Shown: positions 1 through 10,923, counted from the first letter of the stretch. The stretch: 64,000 bases of DNA from Galaxea fascicularis (GCA_948470475.1 OX419335.1:18770979-18834978), one strand, 5' to 3'. Translations and numbers: made by a program. Notes: generated by a model not told the origin, from the sequence alone.

Positions 1-442
1 TGCGCTTTGCAGAAGTACCTTTGTAACAGGCGGCACGTATGATTTGTCAGTATGCTATCTTATCATATGCGCAACGTATAACAGCTAAAGAGGGCATTGT
101 CCTTAATTAAGTTAAGCATGTGAATAGTCAACAAAGCAATCGGCGACCTTTACTATCGAAATATAAGCATGTTGCACAAGACATCTGTTTTCTTCCTATT
201 TGATCAGTTTGATAGGCAAAGAGAAAGTACAGAGAAAGATCTCACCTGTCGAACCCAAAGAACAGCAGTCATTGTTTGAGCTCGCTTGTTCTGTTGGAGT
301 GAAAACGAAAATACAAAGGATTACTATTTATGGTTGAAACCACGATGCCTGTCTGTAAATGCCCCCACCCGACCAAGTGAAAGGAGTTTATTAAAAGTAG
401 TGCAAAGTCGATCAATGAATCACTAAATCAATGAATAAATGA

Positions 443-548
443 ACCAACTAACCAACCAACCAACCAACCAACCAACCAACCAATCAACCAACCAACCAAC
501 CAACCAACCAACCAACCAAGCAAGCAAGCAAGCAAGCAACCAACCAAC

Positions 549-619
<71 letters not shown>

Positions 620-802
620 CCAATCAACCATTCAATGAATCAATCAATGAATCAATAAACCAATCAATCAACCAATCAACCAATCAATTAATCAATCAAT
701 CAATCAGTCAATCAGTCAATCAGTCAATCAGTCAATCAGTCAATCAGTCAATCAGTCAATCAATCAATCAATCAATCAATCAATTTGTCTGTCTGTCTGT
801 CT
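443..802. repeat. Tetranucleotide microsatellite (AACC/AATC/AGTC)n then (GTCT)n
   Basis: A long run of four-base units: first CAAC-type, then CAAT-type, then CAGT-type, ending in GTCTGTCTGTCT. It is open in one frame and translates to a Asn-Gln-Pro/Ser-Ile repeat, but that follows from the four-base period and is not a gene. The rest of 1-1077, the 3' side of gene B intron 2, shows nothing I can name. Confidence 0.95.
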
Positions 803-1077
803 ATCTTTTGGTCAGACAAAATTCTTAATGGGGTTCAGTTGGTTACTAGGTTTGGGACCACAGTAATCCAGTGTCGTTCCGCAGCTTATAACATGGTGGC
901 CTGAGAATGACCACCACCTGAGAACAAATCTTCCACGTGGGAAAGAGCCATGAAACACACCAAGCTTGATTTCAGGGGACATTTTAATGGTCTAAACAGG
1001 GAGACTTTGACGGACTGATTTTAAATTACACTACGGATTCAACTTATAAACGAATTCTGTAGAAGAGTTCAACTCAC

Positions 1078-1217
1078 CACATCTATAATCTGATTGAGTG
1101 CCAAATCCAGCGTGACAGGAACTCCGTTCTCCAATGTCCGTTTGGGAATGACACTCTTGTCATAATTTCTCATCAAATCGTGTTCAAGTTTTTCAACGAT
1201 CTCAGAACTGGGGACGC
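1078..1217 (-). CDS. nAChR gene B exon 2 (start of ligand-binding domain)
   Basis: 140-bp exon, acceptor TTTTTTCAG and donor GTGAGT. It encodes the N-terminal helix (EKLEHDLMRNYDKSVIPKR) and the strand ending LALNQIIDV. This is the 140-146 bp exon 2 typical of nicotinic receptors. Confidence 0.85.
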
Positions 1218-4200
1218 CTGAAAAAATTGATGTCGGAGATTCTTCATTCATAAAAGGGTTGTATTATAAAATATAATCCTATTTGCTCTTTAATTTCGTA
1301 TATGTTATATCGATACTGTGATCTCGAGGGAAGGCCTCCCTCGCATAACTATACGACTTATGTTTTTGGACGTCTGTTCTCAACTCTTACACTAAATGTT
1401 GGTTACGACCAGAATAATTTCATACAATTCCATAGAAAAGAAGAACTGAAAACATTTTCCGGAAGGCAGGCGGGTTCACAAGTTACCACTGTTTTGCCAC
1501 ACAAAGCTTTTGAAGACCGCACGAAACTTATCGCCAGCCTCAGGCCCGTAGCAAGGGGAGGGGCAGAGGGGGTGGGGTTGGGTGGGCAAGGCCCCTCAGA
1601 AATTTTGGAAATTAGAAAACAATTTTACCAAAGATACCACGATAGTGACAATAACGGAAACATCATCTGTGAGAGGAATACAGAGGACTGAAATAACTAT
1701 CACACTGCAGGCCTGTAGTAGGGAGGGGCAGGGGGCCCAAGCCCTCCCTTGTTAGAAGTTGTGTAAAGTGAATTTACGTTCGTTCACACTTCATCGCGAT
1801 TCTTCCAACTCGCTGAATTACTGGTGAATTCTCCCGCAGTAAAATTCTAAAAAACGGTTGCAAGTTTGAAAAGAAAAATTTGTCGTCGGGTGTTTACGTC
1901 TTCTATAAAACTTGAAAGTATGAAGAAATGCACCCCTTGCCGTTGCCTCCTTCCATCTATGTCCAATACACCCGCACTGATACGGACCCTAATTTATGAT
2001 GAACGGTCCGTACAGTTCGTTCCCACTGATTCGGACCGTCATTTGAGATAGCTTTACGGTCCGTACAGTTCGTTCGGTCCGTAAATTTGACATACGGACC
2101 GTACGGAGGTATTAACGGACCGTGAATTGCATGTCATTAAGGCGGGGGTAAACATGAAAGCCGTTTTCACGCCGCTTAAAATTGGTTTGATGGAAATATC
2201 TCGTTCGCGTTTCAAGGAATACAAAAACCCTCTGCTCACCTTACAAACCAATGGTTTGGGGTGTCTTGTAAATTTTTTTGGTGATTTTTAGGTATATTTG
2301 GGAGAAGATAGTTTTTCTCAAAGGAGCAGTAAAATCTGGAGAAATGAGGAATAGTTCGGATTTAATGTAGTTTAAAAATTAGGATTTGAAGTTAAAAATT
2401 GATATATGGTCACCCAAACAGTCCCCTATCAACCTGGTGTGCTTGGGGGCAACTGTCTGTTGGTGTTCCAAAACTAATTTTCCTTCTTCTATCCCTCCTA
2501 TAAACCTTTGAAAATGCCATTCAAATTCATGTTTACCCCCACCTTAAGGGGACTTGGAATATTTTACTCACGGTTTCTCAGAGGAGCAGATGGCTCTACG
2601 GTCCGTACAGTTCGAACGGTCCGTGAATTTGACATACGGACCGTGCGAAGGTGTTTACGGTCCATGAATTGCATCTCATTAAGGGGACTTAGAATATTTT
2701 ACCCACGGTTTCTCTTGAAGGGTAGATGGCTTTACGGTCCGTACAGTCCGTAAATATGTCACCCGCCATTTCGGTGGAGTAACGGACCGTACAGTTCATT
2801 CGGTCCGTAAATTTGACATACGGAACGTATGGAGGTTCATACGGTCCGTGAATTGCATCTCATGAGGCTGACCCAAGGGAATTCAAATATGTCACCCGCC
2901 ATTTCGGTGGGGGTGAGACGTGCGGACCGTACAGTTCATTCGCTCCGTAAATTTGACATACGGAGCGTATGGAGGTTCATACGGTCCGTGAATTGCGTCA
3001 TGACATTTCAGCCACGGCCTAAGGATAGTGTAAATTATGAAAACCAAGGAATAAACCAACAAAGAAGTCAACACAGGCATAACTATGACTCGTTCATTCA
3101 GCGTTGAAAGGCAAATATGCCAGTATAGAGCGCATTACATTTCAGCCACGGCCTGAGGATAGTGTAAATTTATACGAAGGCCATCGAATGAACCACGAAA
3201 GAATTCAACACACAGGGGCAGATCCAGGATATTGAGAAAGAAGGGGCCGGTCACTGAAATTGGTATACTGGCGCAATTTTGAAATTGAGACCGTCAGAGA
3301 TGCGATTTCCAGCATTTTGAGGATCTTTTTTTTGAATTTCTTAAACAAAAATTATGTTCTTTGAATACGCTGTCTGGATAAAATCAACTATTTCAATCAT
3401 CCAAGGGATTGATAAAAAAAATTTATTCAACAAAAGGGGGGGGGGGGCCGCGGCCCCCTCGGCCCACCCCTAAATCCACCCCTGACACAGGCATGATTAT
3501 GACTTGTTCATTGAGCGTTGAAAGGCAAATATGCCATTTTAGAGCCCATTACATTTCAGTCACGGCCTGAAAATAGTGTAAATTTATACGAAAACCAACG
3601 AATAAACCAACAAAGAAGTCAACACAGGCATGACTATGATTCGTTCTTTAAGCGTTGAAAGGCAAATATACCAGTATAGAGCGCGTTACATTTCAGTTAC
3701 CTCGTAAGGATATCGTAAATTTTGTAGACCATCGAAGAAAGTAACAAGGAAGCGTACATTAATAGAGCGCTTTCACTTCGTCACGGTCACCGTTTTTTTG
3801 TTGTTTTGCAATGGTTGCTATAGAGATTGTCTTCGTAACGTGACGGCGGCGTACTTCACTTCACTTTAATTGATGTATCCTCGTTCATAAATGAATGATA
3901 TAATTTACATCTCGGGTCGGCGGATTCTTAGAGAACCATACATAACAACAACAACAACAACAACAACAACAACTTTATTTACACCCTGAATTAAAATAAA
4001 TACAAAGAGTGTTAAGGAAAAAAAGATAACGTGCATGGCTGACAGAAATAACCACCAGGCTAATAAAATCGGGCAGCCATCCTTAGGGTTTTAAGTACAG
4101 TAATTTGTAACGGTGTCGCGTACCTCTTAGGTAATAAAGAACACAAACAACACAAAAACGCGCAGACAAAAGCTAGTTTTAAACTTGAAATACAATTTAG

Positions 4201-7200
4201 CGAAAATAAGCAGGAAGATAAAATATATGTACGCAGATTAACAAACGGAAGAAAGGAAATGTACTAGACAATATTCAGTTAGTAACTTTCAGTGATGCTT
4301 GATTTTAGCTTCTTGAATTGTTTTGGAGATAGAAGCTTAATATTATCACTGATATCCAGATCTTAGCACCTTGATATCTAATATTAAAAATTCCATAGTT
4401 TGTTCTTGTTTTGGGCAGAGCATAAGTAATTCTAGAGGAGAGCCTTGTGTTGTAATTATGGGTTTCATTAACCGAAGTGAAAAAAACATTAAAATTAGTA
4501 GGAAGAAGTTGGTTTTTAAATTTGTACATAAAAACAGCGATGTGAACAGTTACTTCATCAAATAATTAAATAACATTTAAGTCTTTGAAAGGAGGACTTG
4601 TATGTTCAAGGAAGCCAGAAAGTTATATATCTAATGGCTTTCTTTTGCAATACAAAAAGAGGTTGCAAAGAACTTTGACAAGTATTGCCCCAAGCTATTA
4701 TACAATATGTTAAAAATGGATATACAAGAGCATAGTAACAATAATTTGCGGAACTTAGCATCATCCACAATTTCCACGACATTGTGTGGTAGATTATTCC
4801 AATCTCTAATTGTGCGTGGCACAAAACTGAATTTGAATATGTTAGTGCGAGCATAAATTGTGGAGTAATATCTATTGTGCATGTCTTTCTAGCCGGCTTT
4901 GATAATTCATCCAGGGGTAGGGTTGCGTTGCTCTCTAAACCCTTTTTGAGAAGACAAAGTCTGTCTAGTTCCCTCCTGAGCTTTAGTGACTTCCAACCGA
5001 GATCCTTTAAAAGTGCAGTGACACTGCCAATTTCATAATTCTGATAATCAGATGTCACAAAGCGCGCAGCGCGCCGCTGTATCTTTTCGATCTCGTTTGA
5101 TAGGTTATCCGTAAATGGATCCCATGCTTGGCTCGCATACTCGAGTAATGGTCTCACTAGGCCAAGGTAGGCTGCCTCTTTTACTCTTCTGTCACATGTT
5201 GAGAGGTTCCGTCTAAGGAGTCCGAGTAGCTTGTTGGCTCGGCCTGTTATATCTGCTACATGACGGTTCCATCTAAGATCATCTGATATCGTTACTCCAA
5301 GATATTTCATGTGCTGGTCAGATTCCAGATTCGTGTGATCCATAGTGTATTGATGAGTGATCTTATGGGTGGTTTTTCGAGTTATGCGCATTATCTTGCA
5401 CTTACTTGGCGCAAAACGCATGTACCAATTCTTGGCCCAAGACGTTAGGTGATTGATGTCCTTTTGGAGTTGTTCGCAGTCCTGGACTTTCACGATTGGC
5501 CTGTAACAGACACAATCGTCTTCAAAAAGACGGATTTCCGATTCGACCTCATCCACTATGTCATTGATAAACATATTAAATAATACCGGTCCAAGGACTG
5601 TTCCTTGAGGAACACCTGATACGACTGGCGTCCAATCTGATTTTGACCCATTGACTGCTACTCGTTGATGTCTCTGACATAGGAAGTTGTCAATCCATGC
5701 TAGTATTTTACCGTTTCATAGCGAAAGAGTTTCGCTTTAAGACGTTCGTGGGGCACACTGTCAAAGGCCTTTGCAAGGTCCAGAATGAACACTTCAGTTT
5801 GGAGACCTTGATCAATAGTTTTGGACCAGTCGTGTATTACTGTACATAGTTGTGTGGTACAGCTGCGGCCTTTATGAAAGGCATGTTGTCTGTTCGTTAT
5901 CAAACCGTTTGTGTCTAGATGGTTCATCAGGTTTGAGCACACTCTATGTTCCAAAACTTTGCAGACAACGCTTGTTAGTGACACAGGACGGTAATTGTTA
6001 GGGCATGATCCGGTCCCCTTTCTTGTAGATTGGACAGATAGTGGCTACTCGCCAGTCTTCAGGAAGCTTACTTGATTCTAGTGAAATGTGGAAGAAGACT
6101 TTTCCTCACATGTTGGAACGATGCCTGGGTTTCTGGAGGACCGTCTACGACTCTTTCGTTTCTTTGCAGTATTTCACTTTGTGGGGAGGGCTTTATTAAA
6201 GTTATCATCATTGTCGTCGGTGGTGAAACGGTATGTGTGTGCGGAAGAAGCGGTAGTTGTTGGCGGGAAGCGGAAAAGTTCGGAGAGCGGGAGTGTGTTT
6301 GAAGGGGAAGCAGCGAGTTTCTTTTATATGAATCCAGCAATTGATGAAGTATTTGGTCATCACTTCCACGAATTCCAGAGGTTCACCATGCAATGCGGGC
6401 AGCCCATAGGATCGATATTAATAACCAAGCGCGACGTGTGCAGGGCTTGCAAGAGGAATTTGTCGGTGGATGCAACAACTCACGTTGTGGTCATATACCA
6501 TCGAGATCGTGGGAGTTATCTTGGCACGCGTATAACTAAATTTTGCAGAGTGTGTAAAACATATGAACACCACGGTTATTGGACGCTAAATGGAAAGAGG
6601 CAATTCGATCTGTAGTGTTTGGACGATGAGTCTTCAGTACCTCTAATCAATACCGAACGAACTGAACGGACCGTAAAGCCATCTACCCCTCAGGGAAACC
6701 GTGGGTAAAATATTCTATTAAAGTCCCCTTAATGAGATGCAATTCACCGACCGTAAACACCTTCATACGGTCCGTATGTCCATTTACGGACCGTACGAAC
6801 TGTACGGACCGTAAAGCAAACTACCCCTCTGAGAAACCGTGGGTAAAATATTCTAAGTCCCCTGAATGAGATGCAACTCACGGACCGTTAATACCTTCAT
6901 ACGGTCCGTATGTCACATTCACGGACCGTACGAACTGTATGGACCGTAAAGCTATCTTCCCCCTCGAGAGAAACCGTGGGGAAATTATTCTAAGTTCCCT
7001 TAATGATATGCAGTTCACGGACGGTAAATACCTTCATACGGTCCGTATGTCAAATTCACGGACTGTACGAACTGTACGCACCGTGCACACCATTTACCGC
7101 TTGGAGAAATTGACGGACCGAAACCTTACTTTTACAGACCGTTACAGTGCGGGTGTATTGGACAACCCTCTGCCGTTGCCATTGTGCCACCTTAAACCCC

Positions 7201-8276
7201 CTAATGTGTACGACGGTTGGGTGGGGGAGGGAAGTAGCTTTGCTTGCCCCCCCCCCCCATTTCGGATGCGATAATTTCCTTCGTATCTTGAAAACAAAGA
7301 CGTTTCCAGGGATGAAAACTTTAAACAAATTTGCCCTTTCATATCTTGAAATCATAGTTAAAGACCAGCTTTTCAGAACAAACAGTTTGCAGTTTTAGAA
7401 ATGCCTTTTCGGGCCCGAAAAGTTTCCGGGGCTTTCGAGAAACGGACCCCTGGGCCTTAAAGTGTAGGTCGTACCAAAACTTTACCTACTATGTTCCCAA
7501 ATTTTGGAGTTAATAGTTATTTATGTGTCATAACCTACAAAATTACTGTTTACTTCTCCGCCGTTGAACACTCGCTGGTCCCGAAACCTCAAATTTCGAT
7601 GTCAGAATCTGCCATACATTCAAATCATCGAATAAACGACAACAAATCTTCCAATTTCGTGTTGAGCAGTATTCTAAAGGAATGTTGATGAAGAACATAT
7701 TTTTATAAAGCAAATATTTTACATGGTAATTTGTGGAAGGAGTTTAGTCCTCAAATTTTCCGAACTTCAGTGGCAGCTTGACCCGATACTGCCATTTTAT
7801 CGCTCTATAAACACGGAATCAGATGATAATTTCGTCAATTCAGTAGTTAGACGATACAATTAACACTATTAATTTAATAAATATGTACAATTCAAGGCAT
7901 TTTTCTTTTCAGGTATAGATAAAAACGAGTTTTTGGTCTCTGCTAAATCTAATCGGACTTCGGATGAACATTAGTACTGTGTACATCTTAAGCCTTAAAC
8001 GGCGTGGAGAATTTCGAATTGAATTTATAATTTTTATTTTGGTTATTAAAAATGTCCAAGTATAAATCTGACGGACCGCTTACAGCTACCAGTTTATCAC
8101 ACAAGACAACGGCCATTCTTCACTGAAGGAGTTGCTATTTAGTTGTTAGGAAGAAACCTTAACTTTAAGTTGTATTGTTTACTAGTATAAGGCTTACCTT
8201 CGTTTGAATTCAAACTGCTAATCAGAAACGACAGCAGTATACTACTTACAAGGAGTCTGGAAGGAAAGATCAGCAT
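1078..8276 (-). CDS. Nicotinic acetylcholine receptor subunit, gene B (5' part only)
   Basis: Two coding exons of a Cys-loop ligand-gated channel subunit, joined as 8198-8276 and 1078-1217; the remaining exons lie beyond base 1. Exon 1 encodes Met plus a hydrophobic signal peptide and ends in phase 1 at GTAAGC. Exon 2 starts in phase 1 after a T-rich CAG acceptor and encodes the first helix and beta strands of the ligand-binding domain, ending at the typical LNQIIDV motif before GTGAGT. Vertebrate receptor genes have the same exon 1/2 boundary. Nothing here shows whether this is an alpha subunit, since the Cys-loop and vicinal cysteines would be on missing exons. Gene A, 4.1 kb upstream in the direction of transcription, has the same strand, intron phase and exon 2 motif, so the two are tandem paralogues. 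Confidence 0.8.
1541..1760. repeat. Two fragments of a GGGGAGGGGC-containing dispersed repeat
   Basis: CAGGCCCGTAGCAAGGGGAG near 1541 and CAGGCCTGTAGTAGGGAGGG near 1708 are two similar starts in the same orientation. They look like partial MITE ends in intron 1 of gene B. No complete element or target duplication is visible. Confidence 0.4.
1977..3000 (+). repeat. Left subterminal array of ACGGTCCGTA palindromic repeats
   Basis: Irregular repeats of about 100-180 bp. Each combines paired CGGTCCGT/CGGACCGT palindromes, a GTACAGTTCGTTCGGTCCG box, AATTTGACATACGGACC and GTGAATTGCATCTCATTAAG. A smaller inverted pair (about 2134-2165 and 2510-2549, sharing GGGGGTAAACATGAA) lies within. Short ORFs across the array arise from the repeat. 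Confidence 0.8.
3003..3740 (+). repeat. Tandem repeat of about 136 bp, four copies, interrupted by a MITE
   Basis: CATTTCAGCCACGGCCT-type starts occur near 3004, 3139, 3552 and 3689. After removing the 272-bp insertion and its duplicated 5 bp, spacing is 135-137 bp. Each unit includes a GCGTTGAAAGGCAAATAT box and a CAACACAGGCAT box. Confidence 0.8.
3213..3484. mobile_element. MITE (CAGGGG ends) with 5-bp target duplication
   Basis: 272-bp insertion with imperfect inverted ends CAGGGGCAGATCCAGG / CAGGGGTGGATTTAGG, flanked by ACACA at 3208-3212 and 3485-3489. Neighbouring tandem units supply the empty site (CAACACAGGCAT), so the insertion borders are exact. The ends resemble hAT MITEs. A poly-G tract of 12 lies near its right end. 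Confidence 0.8.
3944..4735 (-). mobile_element. CR1/L2-like LINE 3' fragment with (GTT)n tail
   Basis: On the minus strand the fragment contains a degenerate RT C-terminal region: YPFLTYCIIAWGNT and LFVLQKKAIRYIT in one frame, then MYKFKNQLLPTNF and NYNTRLSSR after frame breaks. It ends in a (GTT)n tail (CAA repeats at 3946-3975). Tails of this kind are typical of CR1/L2-clade elements. Frameshifts and stops make it a fossil. Confidence 0.75.
4735..6069 (-). pseudogene. Non-LTR retrotransposon reverse transcriptase, broken
   Basis: A second LINE fragment, joined end to end with the 3944-4735 fragment. In minus-strand order it carries: a KKG motif (frame broken near 6005), YRP-SLTSVVCKVLEH, the catalytic strand FILDLAKAFDSVPHERL, then FEDDC where an intact RT has F/Y-A-D-D, the KYLGVTISDDLRWNRH motif, LVRPLLEYASQAWDP, and a C-terminal PRTIRDWNNLPHNVV. 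The Ala-to-Glu change in the catalytic box, two frameshifts and the missing endonuclease show it is inactive. It is probably jockey/CR1-related. The right border near 6069 abuts the cysteine-rich ORF of the host transposon, so the LINE probably truncated that gene. Confidence 0.85.
6088..6615 (+). CDS. Cysteine-cluster ORF, possible KDZ-transposase N-terminal fragment
   Basis: 175-codon open frame between the LINE remnant and the right repeat array. Its C-terminal half has two paired-cysteine knuckles about 40 residues apart: CRACKRNL and CRVCKTYEHHGYW, with a VIYHRDRGSYLG strand between them. This resembles the zinc-chelating CxC5/CxC6 clusters found N-terminal to KDZ (Kyakuja-Dileera-Zisupton) transposases. 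The match is to a remembered pattern and was not searched. The catalytic domain is absent, and the ORF starts only 20 bases from the LINE junction, so the true 5' end may be lost. Treat it as a transposon-derived fragment, not a host gene. Confidence 0.45.
   Translation: MEEDFSSHVGTMPGFLEDRLRLFRFFAVFHFVGRALLKLSSLSSVVKRYVCAEEAVVVGGKRKSSESGSVFEGEAASFFYMNPAIDEVFGHHFHEFQRFTMQCGQPIGSILITKRDVCRACKRNLSVDATTHVVVIYHRDRGSYLGTRITKFCRVCKTYEHHGYWTLNGKRQFDL
6640..7145 (-). repeat. Right subterminal array of ACGGACCGTA palindromic repeats
   Basis: Reverse-complement counterpart of the left array. Units of about 120 bp contain TACGAACTGTACGGACCGTAAAG-type boxes, AAACCGTGGGTAAAATATTC and CTTAATGAGATGCAATTCAC. 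Spacing and copy identity suggest tandem growth within the element. Confidence 0.8.
7260..7450 (+). repeat. Dispersed repeat, copy 1 (second copy at 55795-55980)
   Basis: Shares ordered blocks with 55795-55980: ATAATTTCCT, AAACAAATTTGCCCTTT-like, TCTTGAAA-CATAGT-AA, GCTTTT-CAGAA and CGAGAAACGG-CCCCTG. It follows a C-rich tract (7248-7259) next to the end of the large transposon. Confidence 0.65.
8198..8276 (-). CDS. nAChR gene B exon 1 (signal peptide)
   Basis: ATG at 8274-8276, then 26 codons with a hydrophobic core (VSSILLSFLISS), ending GAA-G before donor GTAAGC. Phase 1 matches exon 2 and equals the exon 1/2 phase of gene A. This joining is inferred from phase and signal-peptide character across a 7 kb intron. 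Confidence 0.65.
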
Positions 8277-10119
8277 ATTTCTCAAACAAATCGCAGCAAA
8301 AAGTCAATGAATAGTGTTAAAAACTGTCTTGATTTTCGGTCCGTTTCAAAAGATAAATAAACGAGGTTAACAGAATCGGAAAATGTTTTTGCATCCAGTC
8401 TGGCCACTGAACTCTGCATTTTTGCGTGGTTGCCAGTGCAGATGCAGTTGGGTGACTGAGTGACAGGTGCTTTTGAAAATTTATTAATCTAATCAGGTTC
8501 GTCATTGGTCGCGGATTACTGATTTTCATTTCAGAAAGACCAAAAATCCACAGGGAACGTTTAAATTGGACAAACAGAACTTATGCCAGCGTTTCCTATC
8601 TTAATTATTTTTCTCCTTAGATTTCGCGAGGATTCCTTTTTTTAATTTCTTGGAGCTTCATCCTATTTATGCTTTAAATTCGAGAAAAGTATGTGAATAA
8701 CTAATTATTTAATTCAACGTAGCTTTGTGGTTTGCCATAAATACCAGCAAAACTGAAATTCAGAGTTGTTTACTCAGTATCTTTCAGGAGGTCCTGAAAT
8801 ATTTTGTCGTCCAAATGTTAAGAACCTTTGCGGCCGGCAGAGTTTTAAACAAGTCATGACATTTTGTCTCATGTCCACAGGTTATTACCAACGCCACAAG
8901 CTGAAATGCGCACATCATGCTGTGAAAATCAAAACAACACACAAGAGCAGAAAATTAAAGAAATTTATGAAGGGAGTAATTCCTTCAAAACTTCTTCTGG
9001 GTTCAGTTTGGTTTGTGTTTGAGGGGCTTGCTTTAGGGTTCGATTCGTTGAGCATACATGCAGCTTCCACCATTGTCAATGTCTTACAAACGTAACTTAG
9101 TTCCAACCATTAATTCATGTTGTTATCAAAAGCAGAGACCAGTCCCCGCTGGTAGCTGAAGATTACAATTTTGTAGAACGGGAGGGCTTAAGCACTTAAG
9201 TATTGTGTGAAGACAAACGACGAAAAGTTAATGTATCTGGAAGACACCACTAGTTTTTCTTTATTTTCAGCCCGATAAAGTAATTTTATGACGCTAATTT
9301 GCAACCCTAACCATGGCCACATTGAACAAATCATTCTGAAAGTAACCCAGGTTTTAGCTGGGTTGAAAACAAAAGAAATCCTCTCAGTTAAAGATTAGAC
9401 TTGAAATTTTCTTCGTTAACTAAAAGGGAGTTTGTCATCGACATTATAATGGTTAAGGCGTCTGAAAAATTCGGGCTAATTTAAAATTGCATTAAAATGG
9501 TCCGGGATTTCCAAGAAAAAAAAAAAAAACAACGCGTGTTCTTAAAAGGTAACAAAACATAATTGGGTTGTGACTGATGCCTATTAGACACAAAGAAAAC
9601 ATCGAAAACAGCGGATCGACCTTTTCAGGAGTCCGTTTAATTTGCATTCTGGTCATTCGTGGCCAAAGTTACTTAATCCCTTATTTACAGTTTCACTGCA
9701 CTAGTTGCATAGTTCAAAGCAAAAGTGAGCCATTATTTGAGATGTCATTGATACAAAAAATTGATGACAGAGCCCCCCCCCCCCAAATTTCTGAGAGATC
9801 TGCGAAACATGGAAGAATGGTAACGATTGTCAGACTGAAACAATCCAATTGGAAACACTGTTGTCTGATTTTGTCCAATCACAGAAAAGCCTCTGTTAAT
9901 CAACAGTCTAGTGGCTACAGTAACCAAGAACACTAAGAAAATGTTTTTCCTAAATCCAAGCATTGATGTAATATATCAAAAACGAGTGTGCGTTTTCGAT
10001 CAGAGGTTCCAACCACCGAGAATCTGAAGAAAGCACGAAGCCGAAGCCCCAATGCTTTTATTGTTTCGAGGTGTTTGGAACGTCTGATGAAAAACAAAGC
10101 ACGATTTTTTTGATATTTG
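8277..10119. other. Spacer upstream of gene B, no feature recognised
   Basis: The 5' side of gene B should hold its promoter, but no clear core element stands out. Several 60-120 codon open frames occur (for example 8766-9095, plus) with no recognisable domain and no splice or start context. A C tract lies at 9773-9784. Confidence 0.5.
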
Positions 10120-10923
10120 AGGCCCAGTTCAAACGTCGAACTTTTCATGTACTCAAATGTACCGAACCTAATAGGCCATTTCCGAGATCGCTTGAGCCTC
10201 TATTTCAAAGCGAGTCTAAGTGCGAAGTCTTTGTAATGAAAATGAGTTTTCGCTCATATGGAACGCTGAACTTATTACCATCACAACACTTTTGCACTTT
10301 GACTTGCTTTGAAACAGAGGCTCAAGCGAACTCGGAAATGGCCCATTCATTCAATGAAGTACATGAAAAGATCGACGGTTGAATCAGTTAAGTTCGACAT
10401 ATCTAATTTGGGTCGACCCAAGAATTAAGTTCAAGTGGTCTACATGGGAAGTTCGACTATGGAGCGACCTCGTTTCAGACGTCGCACTTTTCACGTGCCG
10501 AACCAAAAGCATAAATTATGTTAAGGTATTTTTCAGTATAACAGCGCTTATGATTGGCTGTATAAGGACATTTCATGCGTGAAAAGAGCATGACGACCGT
10601 TGACCGCGTTCTCGAAGTGAAATTTTAAATGGCAACATGCTAAACTGACAGCTCAAAATCGTCTACTCGCGATTTCCTTGAACATAAAGCGAAAACAACG
10701 TACCGACCTGATCCAACCTGGAAGGGCCCGTCATTTCAAAATAATTTGATCGGTTCATTTCCGTATTTTAAGCGGTGAAAATGGTCTTTCTTGACGCCAC
10801 GAATTGAGTTCGGTACATGAAAAGTTCGACGTTTGAATCAAACAGCCGAACTTAATAGTTTGGGTCGACCCGAATAGAAATTTAAGTTTGGTATATGAAA
10901 GGTTCGACGTTTGAAGTGGGCCT
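10120..10923. mobile_element. Palindromic MITE, outer element of a nest
   Basis: Ends GGCCCAGTTCAAACGTCGAA (10121) and complement of GGCCCACTTCAAACGTCGAA (to 10922) are inverted. Internal boxes CATGAAAAGTTCGAC and GGGTCGACCC recur in both orientations. The element is split by the inner palindrome at 10172-10345. Confidence 0.75.
10172..10345. mobile_element. Palindromic MITE nested inside the 10120-10923 element
   Basis: Inverted arms GGCCATTTCCGAG-TCGCTTGAGCC followed by TTTCAAAGC-AGTC-AAGTGC, about 60 bp each. The spacer is about 50 bp. Confidence 0.75.

Larger units (their letters stand above)
1948..7170. mobile_element. 5.2 kb DNA transposon with inverted ends and palindromic subterminal arrays
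   Basis: The ends carry an inverted GTCCAATACACCCGCACTG (1961-1979; complement at 7145-7163). Inside each end lies an array of palindromic ACGGTCCGT/ACGGACCGT units, in opposite orientation (about 1980-3000 and 6640-7145). A direct repeat TGCCGTTGCC flanks the element at 1938-1947 and 7171-7180, a candidate target duplication, although it sits 13 and 7 bases outside the matching termini. The interior holds tandem repeats, LINE debris and one cysteine-rich ORF. No full transposase is present, so the copy is probably dead. The superfamily is not proven; the ORF hints at a KDZ-type element. It lies inside intron 1 of receptor gene B. Confidence 0.65.

Noticed and set aside
439..828. 129-codon open frame of Asn-Gln-Pro/Ser repeats
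   Set aside because: It is the translation of a tetranucleotide microsatellite; the open frame follows from repeat composition.
8317..8529. Minus-strand ORF just upstream of gene B exon 1
   Set aside because: No signal peptide and no donor in the needed phase; the ATG at 8276 gives a proper signal peptide.
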